NCBI GenBank assembly: GCA_037954665.1
Contig: JBBMOL010000073.1
Location: 2,666,001 to 2,730,000 of the forward strand
Length of the DNA: 64,000 bases
Direction: 5' to 3'
Origin: Laguncularia racemosa
Lineage: Eukaryota; Streptophyta; Magnoliopsida; Myrtales; Combretaceae
Shown here: positions 50,641 through 63,760 of the stretch, piece after piece
How the letters are laid out: every line of letters starts with the position of its first letter
How positions within the stretch are numbered: position 1 is the first letter of the stretch
Notes under the pieces: model-generated
The model's input: only the letters and a program-made list of their open reading frames with translations
Told to the model about the DNA's origin: nothing
Database searches by the model: none
Program-made: the position numbers and the translations under genes

Positions 50641-52880
50641 TGGGAAGATAATGTTTTCAAACGGTTTGATTTTATTGATATTCCATGGGCCTCATTGATA
50701 TATAGTATAATATAATATTATTATTTAATATAATTTACTATTATTTTTAATAAGATTTTGCTAGAACAAAGTACGAATGATAAAAAAGGCCTAACTACTC
50801 CTAATTTTTTTCTCAAAAAAGAAAAATCATAATAATCGAGAGGAATTTTTTAATAATCCGGGATAATGTAGTCCGGTCACTGTATTTCATGGTTTGATGT
50901 GGAGAAGCATCAAAACGAGTCAAATTCACAGAGACACAAAAAACAAGGAGAAAAGATAAGAAAATGGGCACATAATTTATTTGTGTGGACAATCATCATG
51001 TGTGGTAAAAAACCCAGGAAAAAAGAACACAACAATATATATTAACTTGACACTTTTGGAACGTTGAAGTCCAATATATGTTAGATTTTATAAACAAATA
51101 AAATAAATCTTATATTGAAACCACTAGGAATGCAAGTTCTCATTAAATAAAATATTAAACTAAACTTAATCAATTCCATTATATTGAATGTATCAAATAA
51201 ATCTTTGGACTTCTCGGGCCTCTGCCATGATAGCTTTGGGACACTATCTTGACTTTCAATTCCTGTGTTTGTTGGAGAAATGATCTTACTTGAGCATTTT
51301 CAGGGTCCCTAGCAAATGCTCCGACTGTGACTTAGATTCGAAATTTTTTACTCGAGGATTCTATCACAAAATCGTAAAGTAAAAGTCAGTTTAATATGCT
51401 TTATCTCAATTTTCATAATAGATTACTTATGTTTAATATTTGACAATTAACAATTTATCCTCATACCATAGACCTAAGGAAAGGTGAAATATTTAAATAT
51501 CATTAGGTTTTGACATTGATAATTTAACCCAAATAAAAAATAAAAAAGAAAAGAAATGATCTTGAGAAACACTAAAAAAGGTATATACCTTTCTCATATC
51601 CGTTTTATGGCATGTACATGTTAAATGGAGAGTGTGCCCCTCAATTGTTGAAAACTTGCTTCAATGCACATTTCACGGAGGTTTGATCTATCTTAATAGT
51701 AGAATACAACAAATCTTTTACCTTATAAATCTCCTAGACAAAGTATGAATACGTTGTTTTTAATTCACTTATGGTGGTCAATTAGGCAGAACTCCATCAC
51801 CAATAACATTTGACCATATAGATATAATTCACTTATGGTGGTCAATTAGGCAGAACTCCATCACCTATAACATTTGACCATATGTATATATATACCTAAT
51901 TTAAAAGGATTTTTTTTTAATTAATTGGTCAAGCTTAAAAGAGTTCTCTAATTTAAAAAATTAGAATGAAACTAGTAGCTAATCAAAACCAATGGATACA
52001 TGATTTTAAAAAAATCATTTTAGTAATTTTTTTTTTTTAGGTTTTTTTTTTTTTACCCCCATAAGTAGTTTGGTTCGCTGTCTCTATAAGAGCTTATTTG
52101 TCTAATCATTGAATTGTCAAATGAGGAAAAACTTTTACCTAGTTATAAAGTTTGATCAATAACAACATTGAATTGTAGTATGATAAATGGTAAGGACAAA
52201 TTTTCCTCTTAATGGGTTTTTTTATGGGTTTCTCTTAGATTTTAAGCTATAAAAAGACTTTTTGATAGTATAATCTTGCTTGAAAAATAATTAAGAGAGG
52301 ATAATTTGATATTCTTATTTCAAGTCTCATAGTTAAATTTGCCTAAGTTATTTGATGATGATGGACCTCACTTCTTGAATCTTGTTGCTAATATGAAAAA
52401 TTAAGCTCAAGATATTGCTAGGCTTTTAGCTCAAAATATTGTAAACCACATTGGCCTTATACAACCTAGACAACATTAAATTGATAAGAAAAAATGATAT
52501 ATAATAAGAAAAAAAAGTTAAAAGTTCACCAAAAAAAAAATGACGTGTTTGGTGATGATTGGACATTTGTCCTCATACTATATGAAAAAAATTTAGAAAA
52601 TGTGAATATTTCATTTTAAATTCTTGATGGGTTTTCTTAATTTTTTTTCGTTGCCTTTTATTTTTTTCCTTATTTTAATAAAGGGTCCATTAACAATGTC
52701 CCAAACACTAATTAAATATAAAAAAACATTTTATATTTTTATAATTGATTACTTTAATAAAGACATTTACATAAAGAGTCATTATTTTAACCTAATACAT
52801 GTTACTAATCACTCAAATTTCCATGTTGTTTCTCTCAAACGATTCTTTTCTTAATCTATCGCTGTGTCCAATCTCTTTCT
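50641..52880. other. intergenic region upstream of the ICR gene
   Basis: AT-rich. It contains a 64-bp tandem duplication (51761-51888) and T-rich tracts. No gene or clear element is visible. The part nearest 52880 presumably includes the ICR promoter, but no convincing TATA box could be chosen. Confidence 0.5.
51761..51888. repeat. 64-bp tandem duplication
   Basis: Two adjacent copies beginning taattcacttatggtggtc (51761 and 51825) differ at only a few bases (caataac/ctataac and the last bases). Confidence 0.92.
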
Positions 52881-52889
52881 TCCTTTTTA

Positions 52890-53119
52890 GCCCAGTAGGA
52901 CAGCAGAACTGCGACAGTACCCTTCTGGTAAAAGTCCAAAAAGACAACACCAAGCAGGAAGAGAGAGAAAGAGAAAGAAGAACATAAAACAAGCCTCGGG
53001 AACTGCAAAATCCGCTACAAAACCAAACCGAACCTACTTCTCACTCACTCACTCCTCTAACTCACTTCCTTGAATAAGCTAAACCTCAAACACCATTACT
53101 TCAAGACTCTTCTAACTCG
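52890..53119 (+). other. ICR 5' UTR first exon (predicted)
   Basis: A less AT-rich stretch with GA- and CT-rich runs (gaagagagagaaagagaaag; ctcactcactcactcctc), typical of plant leaders, ends in CTCG|GTAAGACA. The donor at 53120 opens a 2.1-kb T-rich leader intron that would splice to ggtgggtcag|gcagc at 55241. The transcription start is a guess. Confidence 0.5.
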
Positions 53120-55240
53120 GTAAGACAGTAATAAACTCAACTCGGCTGAAGTTTTCTTGACTCAGTGTCTGAACTACATTCAACAAGTCATTACATAGCC
53201 ACATTATCATTTTGTTGTGTTACTTTTATACATAGAATAAATATCATTAATTTTTTTTTGTTATTATTATTATTTTTTGGTTCTTTTGGCATTTTCTGTT
53301 CCACCATACGTTGATTCACCGTGTTATTTAGTGAATAATGTTTAAAAGACAAGTTTTTTGAGACGGTGTTTTTTTTTGGGTATATTTTGAGATGGTTTTT
53401 TTTTTTTTTTTCCTTTTATGTAAATGAGATCGCTTTTAAAACTTAGAAGTTCTTTTGAGTTTTGCACAAAAAAAGATTTTTTTTCTTTTTTTTCTTTTTG
53501 GATTTCTTGGTGAAAAGAAAGTAGAAGTTCTCTGTTTGAAAGATAAGATTTTTTCAGCTTCTTTTTTTTATTTTTTATTTTTTTAACTTTAAATGCTCAT
53601 GTCTCTATATCTTGCTGAAAAGAAGCTCTCTTTTTTTAAGGGTAACGTGCACAATGTGGCTCTACTTTCAAGTTAAAAAGCTTAACAGTTTCGGTTTATA
53701 CTCATTTTGTTTTCCTTTTTTTGTCTTTTCAGATCTCGAAAGCACCATAGACTAGAATTTTAGCCTTATAATTTCCTTCCCTTTTTTTTTTTTTGGGTGG
53801 GCTCATTGAGTCCTAAAGCATGTAGATGTACCTATAGTTCGAAAGGTCCAGTTTCTAAAAATGGTGTAGGTTTTTTTTTTTCCCCATTTTTTGCTGTTTA
53901 TTGAGTCCCCCGGTTTCAGTTGATCAACAGCGGCTGACCTCGCATGCTTTTGCCGTTTAGTCTCCAAAGTTCTGCTGTTTATTGCGGGTGATTCTGTGTA
54001 TTAACATGTTTCCATTGCCTCATTAGTGTCTAATAGAGTTATTTAACAAAAATGTCTGTAAGATTGTGAACTTAGTGGCATATGCGATATTCCGATACTA
54101 AAGCTGCAAATTGAGCATCTTAAATTTATAAATCTAATTGAGCATAACAGTTATTTGCTTCCTTGGTTTTATCTGCAAATTTATTTGCACTTTTGATAAG
54201 AATTGCCTTGGAGATAAGTTACCTTTAGACATATTAATTGGTGTTAGCAGACATAATCGGAGTATATCAGAGGGTAGTTTTTTGAGTTTTGAAAGCTTTT
54301 GTCAACTTTTGTAACGAATGGTTTTCGTTTAATTATTTTGAACCCCACACATGATTTAATGATCCTTCTCTCACGGCATGAATGGTGGTTGCCAAAGAAA
54401 TTCCTACTGCTGCTGTCAAAATTCCAAAACTGCCCACTCCTAGTATTGGATTTTGTTTGTGTTGCATGGGGTATCTTATTAATCTAAGGCGCACTTTGTG
54501 TTTGTCTTATATATGATATCAGGTCCCATGTGCTTACTTTGCGATAATAATGTAATGGGTTTTGAATTTTGTTACTGTTAAAATTAGTATATGACTCGAT
54601 GGTGTAATCATGACATTAAGTTGATATTTTGAAAAGATTGGTCTTGGACTGCATGTTCGCAGGGTTATAGTGTCAATGGGGTTGATATCCATGAATCATT
54701 TCTTGACCTACTGTACTTTTTTTTTTTGGCTGACCATATTTTATTGGGGATGGGGGAGGGGAATCATACCTGTTCCATCCTAGTGGGAGAATACTGTTCG
54801 TGCCATATGGGTTATAAGGGCTTCCGCTTTTACGGTTTTTGTTCACTTTCACCATAGTGCAGAATGTGTTTTTTTTTTTGGATGAAAGGTCCGTAGTGCA
54901 GAACGTTTGTTACCATCTACTTGATGAATTATGGTAAAAGTAAACCAATCGGGGTTAGAAATTGGCCTCGGAAATATTTTGTGGATTTTGGCCTAAATTC
55001 TCCTATATGTTTGAGGTATTTATTTACTGTGGTCAGGCTTGGTGTGATTCTTTCTGGTTGGTACATCTTTTGCCATTAATGTCATTCCTAGTTGATGATA
55101 AGAAGCACATGTCCTTCATGAAACTATTTATTTCACTGTGTAAATAAACAGCATCACATTGGATACTTTTTCTAAATTTATGGTCTTTTATTTTTTTGTT
55201 TCTCTGTGTGTGTGTGAACTGTTACATACTGGTGGGTCAG

Positions 55241-55289
55241 GCAGCATTGAAGACTTGAAGATTGTCCAAACTAAAGAAGGGTAGTCAAA
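55241..55289 (+). other. ICR 5' UTR part of the second exon (predicted)
   Basis: The acceptor gggtcag at 55234-55240 is preceded by a T- and TG-rich tract. A 49-base leader then leads directly to the ATG at 55290. Confidence 0.5.
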
Positions 55290-58200
55290 ATGCAGACCCC
55301 AAAAGGAAGGTAAACTTTATTTGGCTTTTCTGATGACCTTTTTAAGATTCTACAGTAAGTTGTTTAGATTAAGCTGTCTGTCCTTTTATAAGGTAAATGA
55401 GTCGTATATGCAAATCTATCTTGCCATTCTTAGGTTTCTAGGACATAATGTCCAAAAGATTGTTCCTACTTCCAAGTTCTTCTATTCCTGAGTTATTACA
55501 TGCAAAATAATTTGTTGGGATCTCTAAAACATCCTTTAGATATCTCTCCAACCTGGAATGAATTGTCGTCCATTCTTGGCTTCCTTCTTTTAGCATCAAA
55601 GCAAAAGTTGAAGATAGTTGAATAGTTTATGCAAAGATTTGTCCCTTACCTTGAGGAGACACGAAGTTATTAGTGATCAATTGGGCAGTAATATCTAGAC
55701 TTGTACTGACAAGCAAAGCATAATTCTTTTCCCTCAGAGTATGGTACTGGGAGTTATATGGCATCTATTCATTACATAGAGCTTCTTAATGCTATCCACA
55801 TATTCTTTTCCTGGAAAGTAGTCATGATTTTATCTCAATTTTCTCTGGCTACTTGGCCTCCCCAACTCCCTCCACCCCCCCTCCCAAAAAAAAAAAGAAA
55901 GAAAAATCCTGATGTTTTTCCATTCTTTTATTGATAAAAATCAATTATTAGATTTATATTGCACTTTAGAGTATAGATTAGTAATAGCTTAGCATCTCTA
56001 ATAGGCTTGTTCTTTTCTAAGTTTGCATACTGATTGCTTCTGCATTGAAATACTATTATATTTCTTTTCCTAATAATTGTTTATATGACCAATTTACCAG
56101 TCAATTGCATCTCAATCAGTGGTAGCTGTTAGAAAGAGGCATATTTGTTGAAGCTGCTGACAGTTTTCTTACTAAATTGTGAAATCAGAGTTTGAATTTT
56201 TCAGCAAACTCATTTGCAGTATTTTAACTGCAAAATAATTGCAACTATACTGGCTTAGTATGCTTAAGTTTCATATTCAGCATTTGAGACTATAGTGGTC
56301 TTTGGAGTTGGACTGTTACAGTCTAATATTTGGTAATTTGTCAACAAATCCTTTTTGGTTAATTCTGCATACAGTAGTTAGTTACTAATGTCTAAAGTTA
56401 GTCTGCATTGTAAATGCAAAAATTTCAATGTGAAATACTCATGTCTACATTTTTTGATCGTACCATCTCTCTGAGTAATTTATAGGGTCTGTCCCTGTTA
56501 TCCTACTGACATTGATGTAGAATTCTAGATGGTGGCTGCAGCTTGTGGTTTTCACAAAAGTTTTCTATCCAAGTTTTAAACTATCTCTTGATGGGCTGGC
56601 TATTATCCTTCCATCAAGAATGTGTTCAGGCAATCCATGCCAAGCTTCAGGCTTACTATGAATTGTGCATGAGTTTTAAATAATAACCAAAATCAGATCT
56701 AATTCCTGTCAACTTAAATTCAGTACCTCCCCAGATGAAAATCTTTTTCTTCCACAAAAATTTTAAATCTCTCTTTTACCTCCTAATCATTTTTGAATAG
56801 CAACCATTCTTCATTACATTTTCAGGAGCAGTGGCGAAGTCCCTCAGAAGGTCTCCCCGCGAGTTGTACGCCAACTGAAGACAACATCAGATTCTGATTT
56901 GGTTTCTCCTTCAAGTGTAGCAAATAGAACTCCTAAAGAGAGAAGCCCCAAAGTGGTTGAGCGGAGGTCACCTCGAAGCCCATCTGAGGTAAAAAGGATA
57001 CACAACTGTTGCAATTACTAAAAAAAGGATAAATAATCCCAAGTTCTGAATATTCCTGACAATAGCAGTATTAAAGGCTAAAGTTAAGAGCTTAATCTAC
57101 ATTTCCAACAATTAAATGTAAAATCACTAACAGATAGTCTCTGTTGTTCAATATAAGTGGATGCAGTTTGCATATATGATGCTTTTCTCCATGAATTCCT
57201 TCTCTAATTATCAAAACAAGGGACGTTACATAAGTGCTGGTTAGTTCTAGAAATACTGCCTTGTTTATGATGCCCATAATTGTGCAATATGGCATTGTAA
57301 TTATTATCCTGGAAACACCAATTCATGCAGAGTCTTTTCCTCTTGATTTGGAGAACTTCAAACAGAACCATACCTCTTCCTTACGTATCACATCATAAAG
57401 TGTAGGTGAATTGTATTCAATTACACCAGAGTATGCTTTCAGTCTCTAGTTTTATTGGAGACTAAGTAGTTGAAATTGGCGAGGCTAATTAGAGTGCACT
57501 AAGTAAGAGTATTACTGTTATGTTCATGTTCATGCGTTGCAGAAGCATGTCAATTATCTGTTTTGCGTGACAATCTTTTGAATGACCTACTGCCAAAAAT
57601 CTATTTGATGGTACTTTCAATGTTTGACCTAACCTACATCCCTCAGAATACACAATCCAAGATGTCATGTCGTGGCATATGAATATCATGCTTTTAAATC
57701 AAAGTGGAAGGTTAAGTACATTTGTTTTGAGCATTTAGCATAGATTTTGATGGAAGAAGTTAATAATTTGAACCAGAAAAAGCGGCCATCCCGAATTTCA
57801 GAGTTGGAATCTCAGGTTGGACGGCTACAGGATGATCTGAAGAAAACAAAGGAGCAGCTAAGTTCTTCAGAGTCCGGGAAGAAGCAAGCTGAAGAAGATG
57901 CCGAACAATCCAAAAAGCAATTAGTGGCTATCTCCTCAAAGCTTGAGAAATCAGAGAGGCAAATTTTGGAGCTATCAGCTTCTGAGGGAGGTCGTGTAGT
58001 GGAGCTTGAAAAGATTTCAGATGAAAGGGAATGGGAATGGCAATCTGAGCTTGAGGCAATAAAGAAGCAACGATCACTTGACTCAGCTGCCTTGGCATCT
58101 GCTGTTAATGAGATTCAAAGGCTTAAAGCTGAGCTTGAAAGAGTTGCAGAATCTGAGGCTGCGCAGACCAAGCACGTGGAATCGGTGAACATGGAGCTGC

Positions 58201-59456
58201 AAAGCTTGAAAGGAAACCTAGCGGAATCTTTTTCCTTAGTAGAAGACATGAAAATGCAGCTACAGGACTGCAAAGAATCAGAAGCTCAGGCCCAAGCTTT
58301 GGTCAGTGAAACCCTGTTACAACTGGAAACTGCAAAAACAACTGTAGAAAGTCTTCGGGCAGATGGAATTAAAGCCACGGAAACCTACAGCTCCATCACT
58401 TCTGAGCTGGATCAATCAAGGGCTCAGGTGAACTTGCTAGAATCACTAGTTACCAAACTAGAAGCTGACCTCAGTAATGCTGGCAGGTGGTCTTCCCAGA
58501 ATCCCTTTGTTGATAAGGTTGTTGAGGAGCCATCCAATAATAACGAGAATGCTGAAGAAGAAAAATATTTGGAAGGGGAGCTTTATGCTTTACGGGCTGA
58601 GGTGGGATGCCTAAGGTCTGCTCTGGAAGTTGCTGAGAGCAGATACAATGAAGATCGGGCAAAGAACATTGAAGAGATGATGCGGGCCCATGAGCTAGTA
58701 GAGCAGATAAGATCTGAATCAAGCCGTAGGGAGTCTGAACTTTTGGCAGAACTAGGAAAAGCCAAAACTGGAATTGAAGACTTGAAGGCAAGCCTGATGG
58801 ATAAAGAAACTGAGCTGCAGGGAGTTTTAGAGGAAAACGAGGGACTGAATTTGAAGATAGAAAGGAATTTGTCACTCCAGAAAGAATCTGCAACAGGAAA
58901 TGAACTCAAGAAATTAAAGGAAGAGATGTCGTGCATTAAAGTAAGGTTGATGGATAAAGAGACAGAATTGCATAGCATATCAGAGGAGAATGTAATGCTG
59001 AAGGAGGAAATAAAGAAAAAGGAAACAGACAGTGGCAAAGCGAGTGATCATGTTACTGCAGAGTTAGAAGCAGCAAGAGCTGCACAGCGTGAGGCTCTCA
59101 TGAAGCTAAATATTATGATGGAGGAGGTCGAAAAAAGTAATAAGAGAGCAACCAGAGTGACTGAGCAGCTTGAGGCTGCCCAGGCATCAAACTCAGAGAT
59201 GGAGGCAGATTTAAGAAGGCTTAAAGTGCAGTCTGATCAGTGGAGGAAGGCTGCAGAAGCAGCTGCTGCAATGCTTTCAGCTGGAAATAATGGTAAGTTC
59301 GTGGAGAGAACTGGATCATTAGACAGTAGCTATAATTCTGTAGCAGGAAAGATGGGCTCGCCTTATGCTGATGATATGGATGATGATCTGATGAAGAAGA
59401 AGAATGGGAATGTGCTCAAGAAATTTGGAGTTTTATGGAAGAAACATCCTAAGTAG
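55290..59456 (+). CDS. ICR/RIP family ROP-GTPase interactor (interactor of constitutive active ROPs)
   Basis: A scaffold protein that binds active ROP (plant Rho) GTPases and links them to microtubules, exocytosis and cell polarity (known for the ICR/RIP family). Coding exons: 55290-55309, 56826-56988 and 57777-59456, all with GT-AG borders and consistent phases, giving about 620 residues. The N-terminus reads MQTPKGRSSGEVPQ and then VSPRVVRQLKTT, the family start. RSPKVVERRSPRSPSE joins KKRPSRISELESQ across the last intron. Residues about 62-560 are heptad-rich coiled coil. QWRKAA, the motif reported as needed for ROP binding in ICR1, is at about 549-554, and the C-terminus is LKKFGVLWKKHPK. 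Length fits the longer members (ICR2/ICR3 type) rather than ICR1. The last intron has a weak pyrimidine tract. It appears intact. Confidence 0.92.
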
Positions 59457-60304
59457 AAGGGTTATGAATCAGGTCATTTATTAACATCAACTTTATGCAA
59501 TATACTAGCGGTTAATAGTCTTGAGTCTTTTGATTTATGTCTTCATCCATGCTTTATGCCACCCAGGAAAGCTTGCAGTTGGATTGGAATGAATCATAAC
59601 TATGTGAACCTATTTTGCCCTTCACTGAAGTAACATACCTCGGTGGTGGTTTTTTACTGATGGTATGCATTATTTTAATCATTAATACCATGAATAGGAT
59701 AGCTTAATCTGTTAAGATTGAGGAACAAATACATTTCACTTGTCGCTTTGGTTGCCTCTATAATTTAGACCTTGTCAATGTCTCTTGCGGTGCTTACACT
59801 TGGTATTAGGGGACCTTTTTCTTTTTTGCAGCTTTAGCATGGTACTTATCCTCTCATTCTGTGTAAATACTTGAGAGTAAGTTTGGTTGCTACTCGATTT
59901 GTGAAGAACAAAAGATCTTGTGAAAAATAAAGCCATAGGCTGACTGGCTGAGCGAGCAGTGATGTGAAAGACTCAACTCCCCGGAAAGTGTGTTGGGTAT
60001 AAAAAACTTGTGATATCTATAAGACCTTTTTATTAGAACTAGCATTACTGTGTTTAGCACCATGGTATTGGGGTTGGTCTTGAGTTCGAATCCTTAAATA
60101 TTTTAGATTTACTTGATGGGCTTTAATCAAAGGAGTGTTAGATAATAAATATAAAAAACTCATATGGTATTTACAGAGTTAAATTTTTTCGATCAGCTTA
60201 CTGTTTGCCTGGTAAGTTAGGTTGTAATATATTACGGATGTGCCCTTGTCAGGAAAAAGAAAATTATGCAATTTCTATTACAATGCTGGGACTGCAGTTT
60301 AACT
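59457..60304. other. intergenic between convergent ICR and kinase genes
   Basis: Holds the 3' UTRs of the two tail-to-tail genes. A SINE-like stretch lies at about 60030-60150. No further ORF is visible. Confidence 0.5.
60030..60150 (+). mobile_element. possible tRNA-derived SINE fragment
   Basis: ggttggtcttgagttcgaatcc (about 60074-60095) contains a near-perfect pol III B-box (gttcgaatcc) in the wording common in plant SINEs. An upstream tagcaccatggtattgg could be a decayed A-box. There is no tRNA cloverleaf, no clear ends and no second copy in the window. Confidence 0.3.
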
Positions 60305-62501
60305 CTAAGCATCTGATTCAGTTCCAAGGTACTTGCTTTTAATGGAAAGCAACCTTGAGAGGACAATTCCCATATTCATCCTTTCTTTTGGAGTTTCTTT
60401 TGAGCATGCAACTCCAACTTCAACCACAGAAGCCAAACACTCATTCAGGTTTTTTGAAGAATTGCTAGAAGTTATAGAGCCATAAATTCTCTTTTCTTCT
60501 TCCCCTACTTCTTCCAAGTCTTGATAAAGAAATGATTTGTCCACAATCTCAAGGACTTTATCGGGCAAAGCGTTCTTTGCATACTTGTGAATGTTCATTT
60601 CATCTTTAAACCGCTCATCTGTTGGTCTTTTTCCCATGAACATCTCCAACAAGAGAATGCCGTAACTATAGACATCTCCCAGAGGCGATACTTGACTTCC
60701 CATCCCATACTCTGTAATATAAATAAGTTTAAATATAATTAATTGACATAAACTTATCTGAAGCAAAAATGGTATTTAATTTTATTTATGCTTCAAGAAT
60801 CCTTACGTGTGAATCGAGATATGACATAAATTCAATATTGTTGAGCCTCCATAACTATTTAATCTAAAAATTTGGGCTCACAGATATGGTGTGGGTCATA
60901 GATTTATTAACTTTGTTCCTCATATATGGTTTGAGACTCTTGATTAAAGTCCAGTTGGAGAACTTAATAAATGTTGGAAAACTTGATAAATGAGGATGAA
61001 ATTGTTAATGTAAGGATTTAAATTTAAAATCTCTTGCTATTGAGTTTATGTAAGGATTTAAATCTAAAATCTCTTGCTATTGAGTTTAGGTTTATCCATC
61101 TAAAATACAAACTTAAGTTTTTATATATGATATGAGCTTATTGTTGCTTATGAGATAGTGGAAAAAATATATAAATAGCACGGATTTTTGGTCTAAGTTC
61201 AAATAGTAAATGGAAGTTTAATGGTACGTATATATATATATATATAAAAGGACAAACGTAATTAAAAGTGGTGCGAAAAAAGAAAGTTCATTATAAGGCA
61301 CTTGTACCAATGAATGTTGACATGGTGTATGTCAAACTAAAGATACGGATTTAAAGTAATAACATAGAGATACATATTATATATACCACTTTTAATAACA
61401 TATATCTTCTCTTTGTATTATTAAAATCATCCATCCTCTTTTAATATATAATTTTCCTTACAAGATATCATACAAGAAAATCTAATTTGACATTGATAGA
61501 ATTCTAAACCAAAAAAACCAGCAAATATTAAAATTTAAAGTATTTTTTTTTTCTCATTTTTACCTTAATTGTGATTGTGAGATTAAGTTTATCTTTTACT
61601 TGAATAAATAACAATACTACGCTTGACATTAGAATAATAGAAGTCGTGAAGTATTACCTGGAGCTGTATATCCTACTGTTCCCTTTATACCGAGGGAACT
61701 AAACTGGCTTAGATTATTTTTACTTAACTTGGAGATGAGCTTGGCACTACCAAAATCGCTTACATGCGCGTTCATATCATCGTCGAGAAGAACATTGCTT
61801 GGCTTTAGATCGCAGTGGATTATCGGTGTATGGCATTGATTATGAAGATAATCTATTGCAGAAGCAACATCAATGGAAATGTTTAACCTGTGTACAAAAT
61901 TTAAATTTCTCAAATGCCTCCTTCTTTCTCGAGGATATAACCATCTCTCCAAGCTCCCTTTTGGCATAAACTCGTATACTAGAGCTTTGAATTCGTTTCC
62001 TTTAAAGTCAATACCGGAGCAAGCAGTAAAGATCTTGACGAGGTTTCGATGTCTGATGTTCCTCAAAGCTTGGCATTCAGCAAAAAAACTTTTGGATGCT
62101 CCTTGCCGGTTGAGATTGAGGACTTTGACTGCAACGGTTCTTCTGGCCTGTCTCAGTTTTCCTTTATACACGGAGCCAAAGTGTCCACCTCCAATCAAGT
62201 TTCGGCGAGAGAAACCATTAGTTGCTCTGAAAAGCTCTTCATAGGATACTCTTGGGAAGAATGGTCCAAATCCGGTGGAAGGCAAGGAGAAATTTTTCTT
62301 CGGTTTACAGATACAGTATAGATATAATGAAAATAACACCAATACTAGGCTTGAAACAACACCAGTTACAATTAGTATTTGCTTGAAACAACACTTTTCA
62401 TCTGTTTCATTTCCAAGGTGGGCTGCTGCAGTGAGTTGTAAATTTGGTAACAGGATGATTATGTGTAGGATTACTTGGATGATTGACAACTTAGATTTCA
62501 T
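60305..62501 (-). CDS. class XII (EFR/Xa21-type) receptor-like kinase lacking the LRR ectodomain
   Basis: Two exons, 62501-61658 and 60711-60305, with a GT-AG intron of 946 bp at the position usual for this class (inside the kinase APE motif), giving 416 residues. A hydrophobic signal peptide (residues 1-27) is followed by HLGNETD, the wording that opens the LRR N-cap in full-length relatives. The sequence then passes straight to CCFKQILIVTG and a transmembrane segment (about 42-62), so no LRRs remain. Kinase: GGGHFGSVYKG loop at 104-114, Lys126, Glu142, HCDLKPSN with Asp231, DFG at 249-251 (followed by Ser) and APE at 280-282. The HCD makes it a non-RD kinase, a feature of immune receptor kinases. 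All catalytic residues are present. With no ectodomain, ligand binding as in EFR or Xa21 is not possible. It may be a working short kinase, a decoy or a decaying gene. Confidence 0.85.
61008..61087. repeat. 40-bp tandem duplication in the kinase intron
   Basis: Two copies of atgtaaggatttaaat and the following bases (61008-61047 and 61048-61087) differ at one or two bases. Confidence 0.9.
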
Positions 62502-62559
62502 GTTTGATGCAGAACTTGAAAAGGTCTGGCGCTAAGAGAAGATTGAGATTGTTATTTTT

Positions 62560-62792
62560 ATATTATCCAGTGTTTATATGCAATTGAATTGTCAACCATG
62601 TAGTCTTTTAAGTTAGGGTTTTCCAGTCCACTTTATCCAAAATCAACTTCCAATCCTCGAAACTTCCTCGCTTGACGGTCCAGCAGCTCCAAAATAGGCC
62701 AAACCCAAAACACACGGCCAATGTCGTCGTCAGTCACCGTCAAGCCCAAGTCTAAGAAGATGCCTAGTAATTGAGGTCAATTGGGGTATTTG
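62560..62792 (+). repeat. direct duplication, copy 1
   Basis: Matches 63761-64000 over its whole length with small indels, from attatccagt to attggggtatttg. It includes a TTAGGGTTTT telo-box-like motif (about 62613), cacacggccaatg, and an ATG at 62721 whose frame stops after 17 codons (TGA at 62772-62774). Confidence 0.9.
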
Positions 62793-63760
62793 AAATTGTT
62801 AGAGAAATTTGCTTGCTAGTTAATATAAATTAAGTGACTTGAAAGGAAAGTGAATTTTATAAATAGGATTTTCACGATTCCAAATTGAAGGTGGTACTTG
62901 TGAATCTAATAAAATATCAACTAATTAATTATAATATATACTATATGCATAGAGGATTTATCCCAAGGACAGCCTTGCTGGTGTCCCACTTGTTTGGTTC
63001 ATTTATCTTTTCCTTTGTGGATTGCTGCAATTAGAATTAGTTTTCATTAGATTTAGTTTAATTAGTTTTCTACAAACCACCATTCCATTTGCCTAACCAA
63101 AAAGAGAGTCTACATAACTAGTACTCGGTATCACAGATCTTATCAATATGAACTAATGCTCATTAGTTCTATTACAGTATTCATGACATAATACACGTGT
63201 TGATATTAAAATATACTTTTTAAAAAAAAATATATTACATAAATTAAGTTTTAGGCCTCGTTACCTCATATTACACTTTACTAATAACAGGTTTTGATAA
63301 TACTTCAAGACTAGGCATCGTATCTATTGTAATGTATTCTCTTTATTTGATGTTTGATTTTTCAAAAAAGAAAATTTGTAATTGTTTTAGGTTAGAATTT
63401 TGTATAATAATTTTGTCGTACCCTTAAATTGGGGATGTGAAAAGTTTGCTGCATACTTGTACTACATGTATGAAGACTCAAAATCAACTACAATCTTCAA
63501 TTTGTCTAGCAACAAAATACCTCCAATTTTTAGAGCAATTTCTTCCATTTACAACAATTTACATCTTCATATATATATATATATATAACAACTAAGATGC
63601 TCACTTCCTTCAAACTTTACTAGATCAATCTATTTATTAAATTATTTAAATGTACTAAGGTTAATCTCATCCATGTTTGTACTCATAATTGGAAATAATT
63701 TTTATTTTCTATACCTAAAAAATAAGGTCCCAAAAAGGATGAACCCAAGTATAGTTACAG

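Noticed and set aside
58471..59038. Two ORFs of 140 and 151 codons antisense to ICR exon 3
   Set aside because: They overlap a well-supported coding exon. Long antisense frames are expected opposite coiled-coil sequence rich in Glu and Lys.
60074..60095. tRNA gene
   Set aside because: Only a B-box is convincing; no acceptor stem or cloverleaf can be formed.
61873..62535. Three + strand ORFs of 86-123 codons
   Set aside because: Shadows of the kinase exon on the opposite strand.
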